From an uncultured Clostridia bacterium (GTDB lineage Bacteria > Bacillota > Clostridia > Lachnospirales > Anaerotignaceae), in assembly GCA_910583755.1 (NCBI GenBank), contig CAJTZO010000008.1, positions 1-64,000 of the forward strand: a stretch of DNA of 64,000 nucleotides, given 5' to 3'. Positions 7,847 through 16,889 of this stretch are shown here, in pieces. Position numbers and translations under genes: made by a program. Each line of letters starts with the position of its first letter. Within the stretch, counting starts at the first letter, position 1. The notes beneath the pieces are model-generated. The model saw only the letters and a program-made list of their open reading frames with translations. It was not told the DNA's origin and did not search any database.

Positions 7847-8206
7847 ATCATAACACCTTTTTCTTTTTCCTATATTTTGTTATCATAACATATTAAGATA
7901 AAAAATCAATGTTAAATTTTAAATATTTCATGCACTTTTACAAAAATTAGACCTTGATAAACTATAAAAAAAATTGTATAATAAAAATGATATAAAAAAG
8001 AGCTTTAACTAAAGAAACGTCGAGGGGGGTTTCTGACACATGGCAGGAATGGAGGCATTTTCTTTCTAGCAGTTTTTAGGCTATCCTCCTGTTTATTTTT
8101 CTATATATGTTTTAAAAAAGTTTGCAGGTGGCTTAGGCTATCTGTTTTTTGGTGCATCAAAAAACAAATTGCAGGCTCTTATCAAACGAAGGAGGAAAAA
8201 AAGTTT
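7847..8206 (+). promoter_or_regulatory. putP 5' leader, structured, with repeated 10-mer and possible leader peptide
   Basis: The 360 bases hold no annotated gene. A leader can be drawn from about 7988 to the SD at 8190. It contains the hairpin TTTCTG/CAGGAA (8030-8050), pairing GGAGG (8051-8055) with CCTCC, a strong TTTTTTG/CAAAAAA hairpin (8145-8165), and the 10-mer TTAGGCTATC twice (about 8076 and 8133). A 9-codon frame, MAGMEAFSF, starts at 8040 behind GAGGGGGG. It matches none of the riboswitch classes I can recall, so a cis-regulatory role is inferred only. Confidence 0.4.
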
Positions 8207-9682
8207 ATGATTTACATTGTAATATTTGCGATTTACATTAGCATTATGATAGCAATCGGTATGTATTTCTCAAATAAAAATGAAAATATGTCTGACTATA
8301 TTTTAGGCGGACGTTCTTTAAATGTTTGGGTTGCCTCATTAAGTGCACAGGCTTCTGATATGAGTGGCTGGCTTTTGACAGGCCTTCCCGGACTTGCGTA
8401 TCTTTCTGTTGCAGGAACGCATGAAGCAATTTGGACAGCATTAGGGCTTGCTATTGGTACCTACTGCAACTGGAAAATTGTAGCAAAAAGATTACGTCAG
8501 TATACAGAAATTGCTGGAAACTCTTTAACTATGCCAGATTATTTTGAGCAAAGATTTCGTGATACTTCCAGAACATTACGTATTATCACAGCTTTGTTCA
8601 TTCTTGTATTCTTTTTAGTTTATACATCTTCTGCATTTGTAACCGCAGCAAAATTATTTCAAACCGTTTTCGGGATTCCCTATTTAACGGGGCTTTTCGT
8701 AGGTGCCATTATTGTTGTGCTTTATACTTGTTTAGGAGGATTTAAAGCAGTTTGTTGGACAGACTTATTTCAAGGTCTTTTAATGTTTTTTGCTATTATC
8801 ATTATACCAATCGCAGCAGTGAAATCCATTGGTAGTTTCGACGCCACTATGGAGATTGTGAATCAATCCCGTTCTGGATTATTAGATATTATACCAAATG
8901 GACAAAGTATTTCATGGTTTGTTGTCATTGCTGGAATTGGTTGGGGTGCTGGTTATTTCGGACAACCTCATATTTTAGCAAGATTTATGGCAATCCGGAG
9001 TTCCAAAGAAGTTGCCCCTGCTCGTTTGATTGCTATGGTATGGGTTACCATTTCATTAGCAGCCGCTATTTTAGTAGGTATTTTTGGAATTGCTTATCTT
9101 AATCCACCATTAGCAGAAGGTGCACATGAGACTGTATTTATGACAATGGCAATGCGTTTATTTCACCCAATTATTGCAGCAATTTTGCTTTCTGCTATTT
9201 TAGCAGCTACCATGAGTACAGCAGATTCTCAACTTTTAGTAACATCATCTTCTATTTCTGAAGATATTTATAAAGCATTTATCAAACCATCCGCAACAGA
9301 TGCAGAACTTCTAAAACTAAGTAAAATTACTGTTGTTATTGTTGCTGCTATTGCTGTTATCATTGGGTTGGACCCTAACAGTAGCATTTTTGGTTTAGTG
9401 AGTTATGCTTGGGCTGGTTTTGGTTCTGCTTTTGGTCCTACCGTATTACTCTCTCTTTATTGGAGACGTATGACAAGAAAAGGCGCCATTGCTGGTGTTA
9501 TTACTGGTGGTGTTGTAGCAATCGTATGGGGATTATTAAGCGGTGGTATTTTTGAATTATACGAAATTATACCAGGTATGTTAAGTTCTATGATAGCAAT
9601 TGTTATCTTTAGTTTAATGGATGCTCCACCACCAAAAGAAATGACAGATGAATTTGATTCTTTAAAACATTCTACCATATAA
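8207..9682 (+). CDS. putP: Sodium/proline symporter (SSS family)
   Basis: 491 residues, ATG after GAAGGAGG. The frame holds about 13 hydrophobic spans of the sodium:solute symporter fold. PutP-type motifs are visible: SDYILGGRSLNVWVASLSAQASDMSGWLL near the N-terminus (helix 2), GLFVGAIIVVLYTCLGGFKAV, GWGAGYFGQPHILARFMA, and AAILLSAILAATMSTADSQLLV. Length and motifs fit PutP, which takes up proline with Na+ at the cytoplasmic membrane. A long leader precedes it, and a small monooxygenase gene starts 39 bases downstream. Confidence 0.92.
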   Translation: MIYIVIFAIYISIMIAIGMYFSNKNENMSDYILGGRSLNVWVASLSAQASDMSGWLLTGLPGLAYLSVAGTHEAIWTALGLAIGTYCNWKIVAKRLRQYTEIAGNSLTMPDYFEQRFRDTSRTLRIITALFILVFFLVYTSSAFVTAAKLFQTVFGIPYLTGLFVGAIIVVLYTCLGGFKAVCWTDLFQGLLMFFAIIIIPIAAVKSIGSFDATMEIVNQSRSGLLDIIPNGQSISWFVVIAGIGWGAGYFGQPHILARFMAIRSSKEVAPARLIAMVWVTISLAAAILVGIFGIAYLNPPLAEGAHETVFMTMAMRLFHPIIAAILLSAILAATMSTADSQLLVTSSSISEDIYKAFIKPSATDAELLKLSKITVVIVAAIAVIIGLDPNSSIFGLVSYAWAGFGSAFGPTVLLSLYWRRMTRKGAIAGVITGGVVAIVWGLLSGGIFELYEIIPGMLSSMIAIVIFSLMDAPPPKEMTDEFDSLKHSTI

Positions 9683-9721
9683 ACATAGCGCAAAATTTTT
9701 ATCAATAAAAAAGGGGATTTT

Positions 9722-10012
9722 ATGATTACAATTATTTCAGACAACATCATAGCAGAACAAAAACAACAACTTTTTTTATCTATTGTAAAACAATTAGTTG
9801 AAGAAAGCAGAAAAGAAAAAGGCTGTATTTCTTACACCTTACATCAAAATACAACAAATCCGCTTCACTTTTGCATTATAGAGCAATGGGAAGATGAAAA
9901 CGCAATACAGCAACATAATCAAACAAACCATTTTAAAACACTTGTACCACAAATGAAAGAGTGCAGAGAAAAACAAACAAAAGCAAATCATTTTTGTATG
10001 ATAGACATTTAA
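9722..10012 (+). CDS. Putative quinol monooxygenase (ABM domain)
   Basis: 96 residues, ATG after AAAAGGGG. A single dimeric alpha/beta-barrel ABM domain is recognisable by KGCISYTLHQNTTNP, followed by FCIIEQWEDENAIQQHNQTNHF. This pattern is shared by YgiN-like quinol monooxygenases and related small proteins. It ends 11 bases before the PFK start, so the two genes are probably co-transcribed. The exact substrate is unknown. Confidence 0.82.
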   Translation: MITIISDNIIAEQKQQLFLSIVKQLVEESRKEKGCISYTLHQNTTNPLHFCIIEQWEDENAIQQHNQTNHFKTLVPQMKECREKQTKANHFCMIDI

Positions 10013-10023
10013 GGGGTAAAATT

Positions 10024-11247
10024 ATGAAAAATTTATTAGTTGCACAATCAGGGGGACCTACTTCTGCCATCAACGCTACACTCTGTGGGGTTATTGAAAA
10101 AGGTCTTATTAACACAAGCATTGAAAAAATATATGGTGCTTGCAATGGTATTCTTGGCATTTTATCAGAAAAATTGATAGAATTAAAACCAGCATTGTTT
10201 AATCCAGAAGCATTACAGTTACTTTGTCAAACACCTTCTTCTGCTTTAGGTTCCTGCCGTATGAAGTTATCAGATTGGAAAGACAGCAGCTTAGAATATG
10301 AAAAAATTATATCTGTATTAAGAAAATATAATATCGGATATTTTGTATACATTGGTGGGAACGATTCTATGGATACGGTAGAAAAAATATCCTCTTATTG
10401 TAAAGCAAAAAACATCAATGATATTAAAATTATTGGTGCTCCCAAAACCATCGATAATGATTTGTCACAAACAGACCATTGTCCTGGATTTGGTTCTGCT
10501 GCAAAATATATTGCGACTACCTTTACAGAAATTGCTTGCGACTGTCGCGTTTATGCAAGACCTTCTGTTACCATTGTAGAAGTGATGGGCAGAGATACTG
10601 GCTGGTTAACAGCAGCTTCTGCACTTGCTAGATGTAACGGACATACTGCCCCAGATTTAATTTATCTTTCAGAAGTACCCTTTGACATTGAACAGTTTTT
10701 AGAAGATATTCAGTCAAAATTTTCTGAAAAAATGGCAATTGTCGTTGCTATCAGTGAAGGATTAAAAAATGAAGATGGTTATTACATTGCAGATGCCGTT
10801 CAAAATCAACAAACAGATGATTTTGGACATAAAATATTAGCAGGTACAGGTCGATTTTTGGAGGAGATTGTGCGCCATGAAATTGGTTGCAAAGTGCGTA
10901 GTATTGAACTAAATGTTATGCAACGATGTGCTTCTCACATTGCAAGTGCTGCTGATATTTACGAAGCACGTCTTTTAGGAAATGCTGCTGCTGATAGAGC
11001 AATCAACGGTTTTTCTGGGGAAATGGCTTGTATGAAACGTATTAGTAATGTACCATATCAAATAGAAATTACATTTTCTCCTATTTGCAAAATTGCAAAC
11101 CATGTCAAATTTGTGCCAAGAGAATGGATTTCTGAAAAAGGAAATGATATTACACAAGAGTTAATTGATTATATATTACCTCTTGTACAAGGAGAATTTC
11201 CCGTTACTTATTGTAATGGTGTTCCTGTACATTTTAAACTTATATAA
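10024..11247 (+). CDS. pfp: 6-phosphofructokinase, PPi-dependent type
   Basis: 407 residues. I chose the ATG at 10024 because AAGGGGT lies just upstream and the protein then begins MKNLLVAQSGGPTSAIN, the nucleotide/PPi loop. The key motifs are GGNDS at 111-115 and PKTIDND at 140-146. Asp at the second position of the first motif and Lys in the second are the marks of pyrophosphate-using enzymes, whereas ATP enzymes carry Gly at both. PGFGSAAKYIA, MGRDTGWLTAAS and RSIELNVMQRC follow. It would phosphorylate fructose-6-P in glycolysis reversibly, using PPi. ATP use cannot be excluded without assay. Confidence 0.85.
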   Translation: MKNLLVAQSGGPTSAINATLCGVIEKGLINTSIEKIYGACNGILGILSEKLIELKPALFNPEALQLLCQTPSSALGSCRMKLSDWKDSSLEYEKIISVLRKYNIGYFVYIGGNDSMDTVEKISSYCKAKNINDIKIIGAPKTIDNDLSQTDHCPGFGSAAKYIATTFTEIACDCRVYARPSVTIVEVMGRDTGWLTAASALARCNGHTAPDLIYLSEVPFDIEQFLEDIQSKFSEKMAIVVAISEGLKNEDGYYIADAVQNQQTDDFGHKILAGTGRFLEEIVRHEIGCKVRSIELNVMQRCASHIASAADIYEARLLGNAAADRAINGFSGEMACMKRISNVPYQIEITFSPICKIANHVKFVPREWISEKGNDITQELIDYILPLVQGEFPVTYCNGVPVHFKLI

Positions 11248-11269
11248 AAATAGTTAGGAGTGATTCATT

Positions 11270-12544
11270 ATGTTATTGAAAAAAGCAATCTGTTTTACAA
11301 TGGCTATGGCAATGATTTCTGCTAGTGCTTATGCACGTCCTAGTGTAGACTATATTTCTACCTCCCAAATTAGTGGTGGAGAAGCAAAAACCATTTCCTC
11401 TACTCCGTCTAATTATGGAAAAATTGTAACATCCTACATGTATGTAAATGACAAAGATACCTTTACTGTTGTTGATGCAGGGAAAGATGCTATAAATGTA
11501 GATACCTATAATAGTAAAACCTATGAATTAAAAAACAGTAAAAAAATCAATATGGAGTTACCTCTTTTTGGAGGGTTCTATTGTGGAGAAAAATATAATT
11601 TTATTGTGTTTGGACAAAGTAATCCCAATGAAAGTGACAGAATTGTTACTTTTAAAACAGTAAAGTATTCTAAAGATTGGAAAAAGCTTGGTTCTGCAGA
11701 TTATAAAGGTAATAACACATTACAACCATTTGAAGCTGGTTCTCTGCGTATGGTAGAATATAATGACTATCTTTACATTCGTACTGCTCATAAGATGTAT
11801 AAATCCAGAGATGGACTTAATCATCAATCCAACCTCACTTTTAGTGTAGATATAGAAAATATGAATATTGCAGATGAATACAGTGAAATTATGAACGCAA
11901 ATTACGGATATGTTAGCCATTCTTTTGACCAATTTATCACGATTGATAATGATAAACTGATTGCACTTGATTTAGGAGATGCTTACCCTCGTTCTGTTGT
12001 TCTTATAAAATATAATGATTCTTTAACAGACGGAAAATTCACTGCTTCTAATGGTTATTGCTCTGTAATAGATATGCTTAAAATTCCGGGAAAAACAGGA
12101 GATAATTATACAGGTGTTACTATTGGTGGCTTAGAGGCCTCTAAAAATAATTATATTGTTGCTATTAGTTCTATTGACCAAAAAAATAAGTCTACTACAA
12201 GAGATGTTGTTTTATTAATAACAGGTAAAAGTGACAGTTCACCAGTAAAACAAATCCGTATTACAGATTACACCAAAAATCAAAATGGTCTGTCTGCAAG
12301 CAAGCCTTATCTTGTAAAACTTCCAGATGGAAATTATGAACTTTTGTGGGAAGAATTTTCTGAAGGTAACAGTCATAGAGTATTCCATGTAAAGATAGAT
12401 GAAAACGGAAAAATGTTAACAAATATAACCGAATTTAGTAATGCAAAACTTTCTTCTGATTGTCAACCCATCTGTATAGATAATCAAATTGTGTGGTATA
12501 TTAACGATGGAACAGAAAGAACATTCTATAAATTAGACATTTAA
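11270..12544 (+). CDS. Secreted protein of unknown function
   Basis: 424 residues, ATG after TAGGAGTG. A signal peptide is clear (MLLKKAICFTMAMAMISASAYA with an Ala-X-Ala cleavage site). The mature part is beta-rich with regularly spaced Tyr/Gly/Asp segments (GGFYCGEKYNFIVFG, VEYNDYLYIRTAHKMY, NYELLWEEFSEGNSHRVFHVKIDENGK), which suggests a propeller-like fold, but I recognise no family. It lies 22 bases after the PFK gene, possibly by read-through, and is followed by a bidirectional terminator. Confidence 0.7.
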   Translation: MLLKKAICFTMAMAMISASAYARPSVDYISTSQISGGEAKTISSTPSNYGKIVTSYMYVNDKDTFTVVDAGKDAINVDTYNSKTYELKNSKKINMELPLFGGFYCGEKYNFIVFGQSNPNESDRIVTFKTVKYSKDWKKLGSADYKGNNTLQPFEAGSLRMVEYNDYLYIRTAHKMYKSRDGLNHQSNLTFSVDIENMNIADEYSEIMNANYGYVSHSFDQFITIDNDKLIALDLGDAYPRSVVLIKYNDSLTDGKFTASNGYCSVIDMLKIPGKTGDNYTGVTIGGLEASKNNYIVAISSIDQKNKSTTRDVVLLITGKSDSSPVKQIRITDYTKNQNGLSASKPYLVKLPDGNYELLWEEFSEGNSHRVFHVKIDENGKMLTNITEFSNAKLSSDCQPICIDNQIVWYINDGTERTFYKLDI

Positions 12545-12629
12545 GATTTATTTTTTTAGAAAACAGCATCATTTAATTCACTTTGAAAACTTTATTCTCA
12601 AGTTTTTATTCCTTTCTTTCTAAAAAAGA

Positions 12630-12660
12630 AGAAGTATGCAGAATATATCTGCATACTTCT
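12630..12660 (+). terminator. Bidirectional terminator between convergent genes
   Basis: A 13-base perfect stem (AGAAGTATGCAGA and its complement) with a 5-base loop, flanked by T-rich sequence on the right and A-rich on the left. It serves the 11270 gene on the plus strand and the yabE-like gene on the minus strand. Confidence 0.85.
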
Positions 12661-12663
12661 TTA

Positions 12664-13542
12664 TTATTTCACAACATACACTGTAATATTTTTGATACCC
12701 CAATTTAATGCTTCGGTTCTGGTTTCATAGCATAAGTCAATTTTATTTCCTTTAATTGCTCCACCTGTATCAGCGGCAACGCCATAACCATAACCTGGTA
12801 TATACAATTTTGTACCAAATGGTATTACATTTGGGTCTACAGCAATTGTTCCTCTTGCTGCTTTTGTACCCGTATAAGTAATTCCTGTACAACCTGGGTC
12901 ACCAGGTGTATAACCTGTTGCTATCACATTTAAAGAAGTATTTCCACCTACAGAAGCAGGAACACTTGCTGGCTTTATGTCTTTTTCCGACTTCTTTTGT
13001 AGTTCTGGAGTTTTTACTGGTTCTTTTTTCATTTCTACAACTGGTACTACTTCTTTTTTTGTTCCTCTTTCAATAATTTTATTTTTTGCCTCTTTTGTAA
13101 CCAATTCTTCTACAATTTCAGAAGAAATCAATTCTGTTCCAGAGTAGTTTTCTTTTGTAATAATGGATAATACCCCATTTTCCCCTTCTTGTAATACATT
13201 CTCCTTGCCTTCTTCTAAATTAGGATTTTCTCTAATTTCAATATCAAAAGCAATTGTTTCTGTCTTTGTTAGCTTCTTTTCTGTGATAGAGGTCAAATCA
13301 ATGACCATGTTTTTTGTTAGCTCTGTGTTCTTTGTGATGTCCCCTTGCAACACATAATCAGCAGAAATCACATCATCTAACGTTTTCATTAAATCGCCTA
13401 CTGTAGTTACTTCTGTATTTACCATACGAGGAACCCCGTCTAAATTGATAATTACAGTTTTTGTGTAAGCAAACGCAGTACTACTACCAATAGCCAGCAT
13501 AAATACCACAATAGCCATCACTCTAATCAGTTTTTTTGTCAT
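12664..13542 (-). CDS. yabE: YabE-like secreted protein: DUF348/G5-type region and C-terminal 3D domain
   Basis: 292 residues. A signal peptide spans residues 1-25 (MAIVVFMLAIGSSTAFA). A ubiquitin-like DUF348 segment follows (KTVIINLDGVPRMVNTEVTTVGDLMKTL), then a G5-like repeat region, a Lys/Pro linker, and a 3D (Rpf2/stationary-phase) domain from about residue 205: ATGYTPGDPGCTG, ARGTIAVDPNVIPFGTKLYIPGYGYG, AADTGGAIKGNKIDLCY with its conserved Asp residues. Such proteins are cell-wall muralytic enzymes related to resuscitation factors. Gene order metG-tatD-yabE is shared with Bacillus. Confidence 0.87.
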   Translation of the reverse strand: MTKKLIRVMAIVVFMLAIGSSTAFAYTKTVIINLDGVPRMVNTEVTTVGDLMKTLDDVISADYVLQGDITKNTELTKNMVIDLTSITEKKLTKTETIAFDIEIRENPNLEEGKENVLQEGENGVLSIITKENYSGTELISSEIVEELVTKEAKNKIIERGTKKEVVPVVEMKKEPVKTPELQKKSEKDIKPASVPASVGGNTSLNVIATGYTPGDPGCTGITYTGTKAARGTIAVDPNVIPFGTKLYIPGYGYGVAADTGGAIKGNKIDLCYETRTEALNWGIKNITVYVVK

Positions 13543-13596
13543 TTTCTCCTCCTTGAATGTCCCTGATATTTGATAGGATGGGACAGTCTATTCGTT

Positions 13597-13689
13597 TCAT
13601 TTGACATACTTTTTGATCAATGCCTTACAGTATTCACAACTATCTTTAGTTGTACCTATCTTTACTGCAAAAATAAAGATATACCACAA
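13597..13689 (-). CDS. Possible 30-residue peptide upstream of yabE
   Basis: A TTG start at 13689 with AAGGA 8 bases upstream opens a frame of 30 codons ending at TGA 13597. The peptide has a hydrophobic N-terminus (MWYIFIFAVKIG) and a C-terminal TKDSCEYCKALIKKYVK with a CxxC pair. It lies in the 211-base leader of the yabE-like gene. The composition looks protein-like and the SD is correctly placed, but at this length chance is possible. It could be a leader peptide. Confidence 0.3.
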   Translation of the reverse strand: MWYIFIFAVKIGTTKDSCEYCKALIKKYVK

Positions 13690-13753
13690 TGATATATCCT
13701 TATCCTATTACATTTATTATATTAACATATATGTAATAAATATTCAACAATTT

Positions 13754-14512
13754 TTATAAAAAAAATAGATTTTCACCATTTTTTAATGTTATGTTCGCAA
13801 CCTCTAAGGGAAGGACCCCTTTTATTTCAGCTAATTTTTTTACAACAAGTTCCAAATTTCGAGAATCATTACGCTTTCCTCTGTAAGGAATGGGTGCTAA
13901 ATAAGGGCAATCTGTTTCTATCAAAATATGCTCTAATGGTATTTTTTTTGCTACATCCACCAATTTTTTTGCATTCGGAAATGTCAAAACACCTCCTATT
14001 CCAATATAAAAACCCATTTTAATATATTCCTCTGCCATTTCAGGACTTCCAGAATAACAATGAATCACACCTTTGTTTATACCACTCTTGCGAATTATGT
14101 CGAAACAATCCTGCGCTGCTTCTCTCGAATGAATTATTACAGGAATGTGAAATAATTTTGCTATTTCTAATTGTTTTTCAAACCAATATTTTTGGACTTC
14201 CTTTGAAAAAGTATCATAATGATAGTCTAAACCAATTTCCCCTATTGCAACACATTTTTTATGTTTTGCTAACTGACGGATTTCTTCTAAAACAGAGTCA
14301 TTGATATCATACAATTCATGAGGATGTACTCCCGCAGCAAAATAAATATAATCATATTGTTCTGAAAGTTCTTTTCCCATATAAGAACTTTTTAAATCAG
14401 AACCACTATTAATGACGACATCAATACCGCATTTAGGGAGACATGCTAAGAGTGTCTCCCTATCCTTATGAAACTGTCTATCATCATAATGTGCATGAGA
14501 TTCAAAATACAT
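13754..14512 (-). CDS. tatD: TatD-family metal-dependent DNase
   Basis: 252 residues, the usual family length. Metal ligands are visible: HxH at the N-terminus (ESHAHYDD), Glu in GEIGLDYHYD, His in VIIHSREA, His in VIHCYSGS and Asp in ETDCPYLAP. TatD enzymes are cytoplasmic 3'-5' exonucleases or amidohydrolase-fold DNases used in repair and quality control. Its ATG shares one base with the metG TGA (TGATG), so translation is coupled to metG. Confidence 0.93.
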   Translation of the reverse strand: MYFESHAHYDDRQFHKDRETLLACLPKCGIDVVINSGSDLKSSYMGKELSEQYDYIYFAAGVHPHELYDINDSVLEEIRQLAKHKKCVAIGEIGLDYHYDTFSKEVQKYWFEKQLEIAKLFHIPVIIHSREAAQDCFDIIRKSGINKGVIHCYSGSPEMAEEYIKMGFYIGIGGVLTFPNAKKLVDVAKKIPLEHILIETDCPYLAPIPYRGKRNDSRNLELVVKKLAEIKGVLPLEVANITLKNGENLFFL

Positions 14513-16452
14513 CAGCTAATGTCTGCTCCGCTTGGAATATCTTTATCTAATGTCAATAAAGAGAGCTTGTCCGCACCGTCATCTGCACACAATAACATTC
14601 CATAAGACATTTCACCCATCATTTTTCTTGGCTTCAAGTTATAAGCAACAACTACCTTTTTCCCTACCATTTCCTCTGGAGTATACCATTTTGAAATACC
14701 GGAAAAAATTACTCTCACTTCATCACCAATTTTTACTTCATTACGCAACAATTTATCTGATTTTTTTACTTTTTCACTTGCAATGATTTCTCCTACTTTT
14801 AGCTGAACTTTAAAAAAATCATCAATACTAATTTCTGCTTTTTCCTCTTTTTCTTCTTTTTTATCTTGGTTTGCAATGGAAGTTGCTTGGGATGCTTTTA
14901 TCGCTGCTTCTAGTTCTTCTAATTCTTTTTTCATGTCAATTCTTGGGAAAATAACATTTCCTTTTTGAACAGAAAGTGTTTTAGGCAGTTTTCCCCATTC
15001 CTTGGCACTATCCCATGCACCATTTTCTATTCCAAGTTGTTTCCATATTAATGCTGGTGTATTTGGCATAAATGGTTGCAATAAAACAGAAATGATACGA
15101 ATGCTTTCTGCCACATGATACAATGCATTTGCTAACATTGCATGTTTTGATTCCTCTTTTATCAATATCCATGGCTGTGTTTCATCAATATATTTATTGG
15201 TTCTACGAATTAAATTCCAAAGCTCAATTAAAGCATCACTAAACATCATTTTATCCATAGCAGCTTCTACTTTTGGCACAACATTTCTTGCTGTTTCTAC
15301 TAAATCTCCATCAAACTCTGTTGGTTCCTGTGTTTCTGGTAAAGTACCATCAAAATATTTTTGTATCATACCAACTGTTCTGGATACAAGGTTTCCTAAA
15401 TCATTGGCTAAATCGGAATTAATTCTTTGTATCAGTGCCTCATTGTTAAAATTGCCATCTTGTCCGAAAGCAATTTCTCTTAATAAGAAATAACGAATTG
15501 CATCTACACCATATTTTTCTACCAAAACATTAGGGTCAACAACATTTCCCACAGATTTTGACATTTTGCCACCATTGATAACCAACCAACCATGTCCGAA
15601 AATTTGCTTTGGTAAAGGTAAGTCTAACGCCATAAGCATAGCAGGCCAGATAATGGAGTGGAAACGTACAATTTCTTTTCCAACCACATGTACATCAGCA
15701 GGCCAATATTTTTGGAATAAGCTATCATTTTCTGTGTCATAGCCAAGTGCGCTAATGTAGTTGGAAAGCGCATCTACCCAAACATATACAACATGTCCCG
15801 GGTCAAACTCTACTGGGATTCCCCATTGAAAAGAAGTTCTACTAACAGCTAAATCTTCTAAACCAGGCTTTAAAAAGTTGTTTATCATTTCGTTTTGTCT
15901 GGTGTTAGGCTGTAAAAACTCTGGGTTTTCTTCCATATATTTTATAATTCTATCTTGATATTTGGAAAGACGGAAAAAATAACTTTCTTCTTTTACTTTT
16001 TCCACTTCACGACCACAGTCGGGACATTTGCCGTCCACTAGCTGGTGCTCCGTAAAAAAGGATTCACAAGGTGTACAATACCAGCCTTCATAAGTGCTCT
16101 TATAAATGTCGCCTTGGTCATAAAGACGTTTAAAAATGCGTTGTACTGTTTTTACATGGTAATCATCTGTTGTTCTGATAAATTTATCATAAGAAATATC
16201 CAGTGTTTTCCAAAGTTCCTTGATTCCAATAACTACCTTGTCAATATATTCTTTTGGTGTCAAGCCTTGTCCTTTTGCAATTCTTTCTAATTTTTGCCCA
16301 TGTTCATCTGTTCCTGTCAAAAACATGACATCATATCCGCGTAATCTTTTATATCTTGCCATAGTATCTGTTGCAACTGTACAATAAGAATGACCAATGT
16401 GTAATTTATCACTAGGATAATATATTGGTGTGGTAATATAAAATTTTTCCAA
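14512..16452 (-). CDS. metG: Methionyl-tRNA synthetase with C-terminal tRNA-binding domain
   Basis: 646 residues. I chose a TTG start at 16452 because AGGAGGG lies 6-7 bases upstream and the protein then begins with KFYITTPIYYPSDKLHIGHSY, the expected N-terminus containing HIGH. The longer frame adds 19 unlikely residues. A zinc knuckle (CTPC...CPDC, about 125-148), the KMSKS loop (GGKMSKSVGN, about 298) and an anticodon-binding helical domain follow. Residues about 540-646 form an EMAP/Trbp111-like tRNA-binding domain (FFKVQLKVGEIIASEKV). It charges tRNA-Met in the cytoplasm. First gene of metG-tatD-yabE. Confidence 0.95.
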   Translation of the reverse strand: MEKFYITTPIYYPSDKLHIGHSYCTVATDTMARYKRLRGYDVMFLTGTDEHGQKLERIAKGQGLTPKEYIDKVVIGIKELWKTLDISYDKFIRTTDDYHVKTVQRIFKRLYDQGDIYKSTYEGWYCTPCESFFTEHQLVDGKCPDCGREVEKVKEESYFFRLSKYQDRIIKYMEENPEFLQPNTRQNEMINNFLKPGLEDLAVSRTSFQWGIPVEFDPGHVVYVWVDALSNYISALGYDTENDSLFQKYWPADVHVVGKEIVRFHSIIWPAMLMALDLPLPKQIFGHGWLVINGGKMSKSVGNVVDPNVLVEKYGVDAIRYFLLREIAFGQDGNFNNEALIQRINSDLANDLGNLVSRTVGMIQKYFDGTLPETQEPTEFDGDLVETARNVVPKVEAAMDKMMFSDALIELWNLIRRTNKYIDETQPWILIKEESKHAMLANALYHVAESIRIISVLLQPFMPNTPALIWKQLGIENGAWDSAKEWGKLPKTLSVQKGNVIFPRIDMKKELEELEAAIKASQATSIANQDKKEEKEEKAEISIDDFFKVQLKVGEIIASEKVKKSDKLLRNEVKIGDEVRVIFSGISKWYTPEEMVGKKVVVAYNLKPRKMMGEMSYGMLLCADDGADKLSLLTLDKDIPSGADIS

Positions 16453-16571
16453 AAAAATCCCTCCTAAAAATTCTCTTTTTATTATATCCGCTTTAGGAAA
16501 AAAAAGCAAATTCTATATTACATAAAATTTAAGGAGTTTGATTATTTTATGGTAAATTCTAATAATTCCCT

Positions 16572-16769
16572 TTATACATCACACCAGTCAATTATTTTTT
16601 TGCGTAATTCATTAAACTCTTTTTCTTGTTCTGGCGTAAGATTTTTTCCTGATAGGATTCTGAGATAAACTTTTTGGATATTGAATTTATTTGAAATATA
16701 AAAAAGGAATGTTTTCACGTTGTTCTGTTCGCGAAAGAAAAGTTTGTGTAAAATTAAATTGTGAGTTAA
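16572..16769 (-). pseudogene. Possible C-terminal remnant of a protein gene
   Basis: An open frame of about 66 codons without a credible start ends at 16572. Its last part reads like real protein (KVYLRILSGKNLTPEQEKEF, then NELRKKIIDWCDV). The upstream part overlaps another short frame (MSLNSQFNFTQTFLSR), which suggests a frameshift. Family unknown; chance is possible. Confidence 0.2.
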
Positions 16770-16855
16770 GTGACATTTTGAAAATAGAACCTATTACAGA
16801 ACATAAAAATGATTAGAAACGGTAATTTTTCAGAAAATCTTATCAGGAAACTTTC

Positions 16856-16889
16856 GGGGGAACTTTTTTCACTTGTGAAAAGTTCCCCC
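16856..16889. repeat. Strong GC-capped inverted repeat
   Basis: GGGGGAACTTTT... pairs with ...AAAAGTTCCCCC, extended by an inner TCAC/GTGA pair around a TT loop. It is one of the most GC-rich hairpins in the window. No U-tract follows on either strand, so it is not an obvious terminator. Confidence 0.6.
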
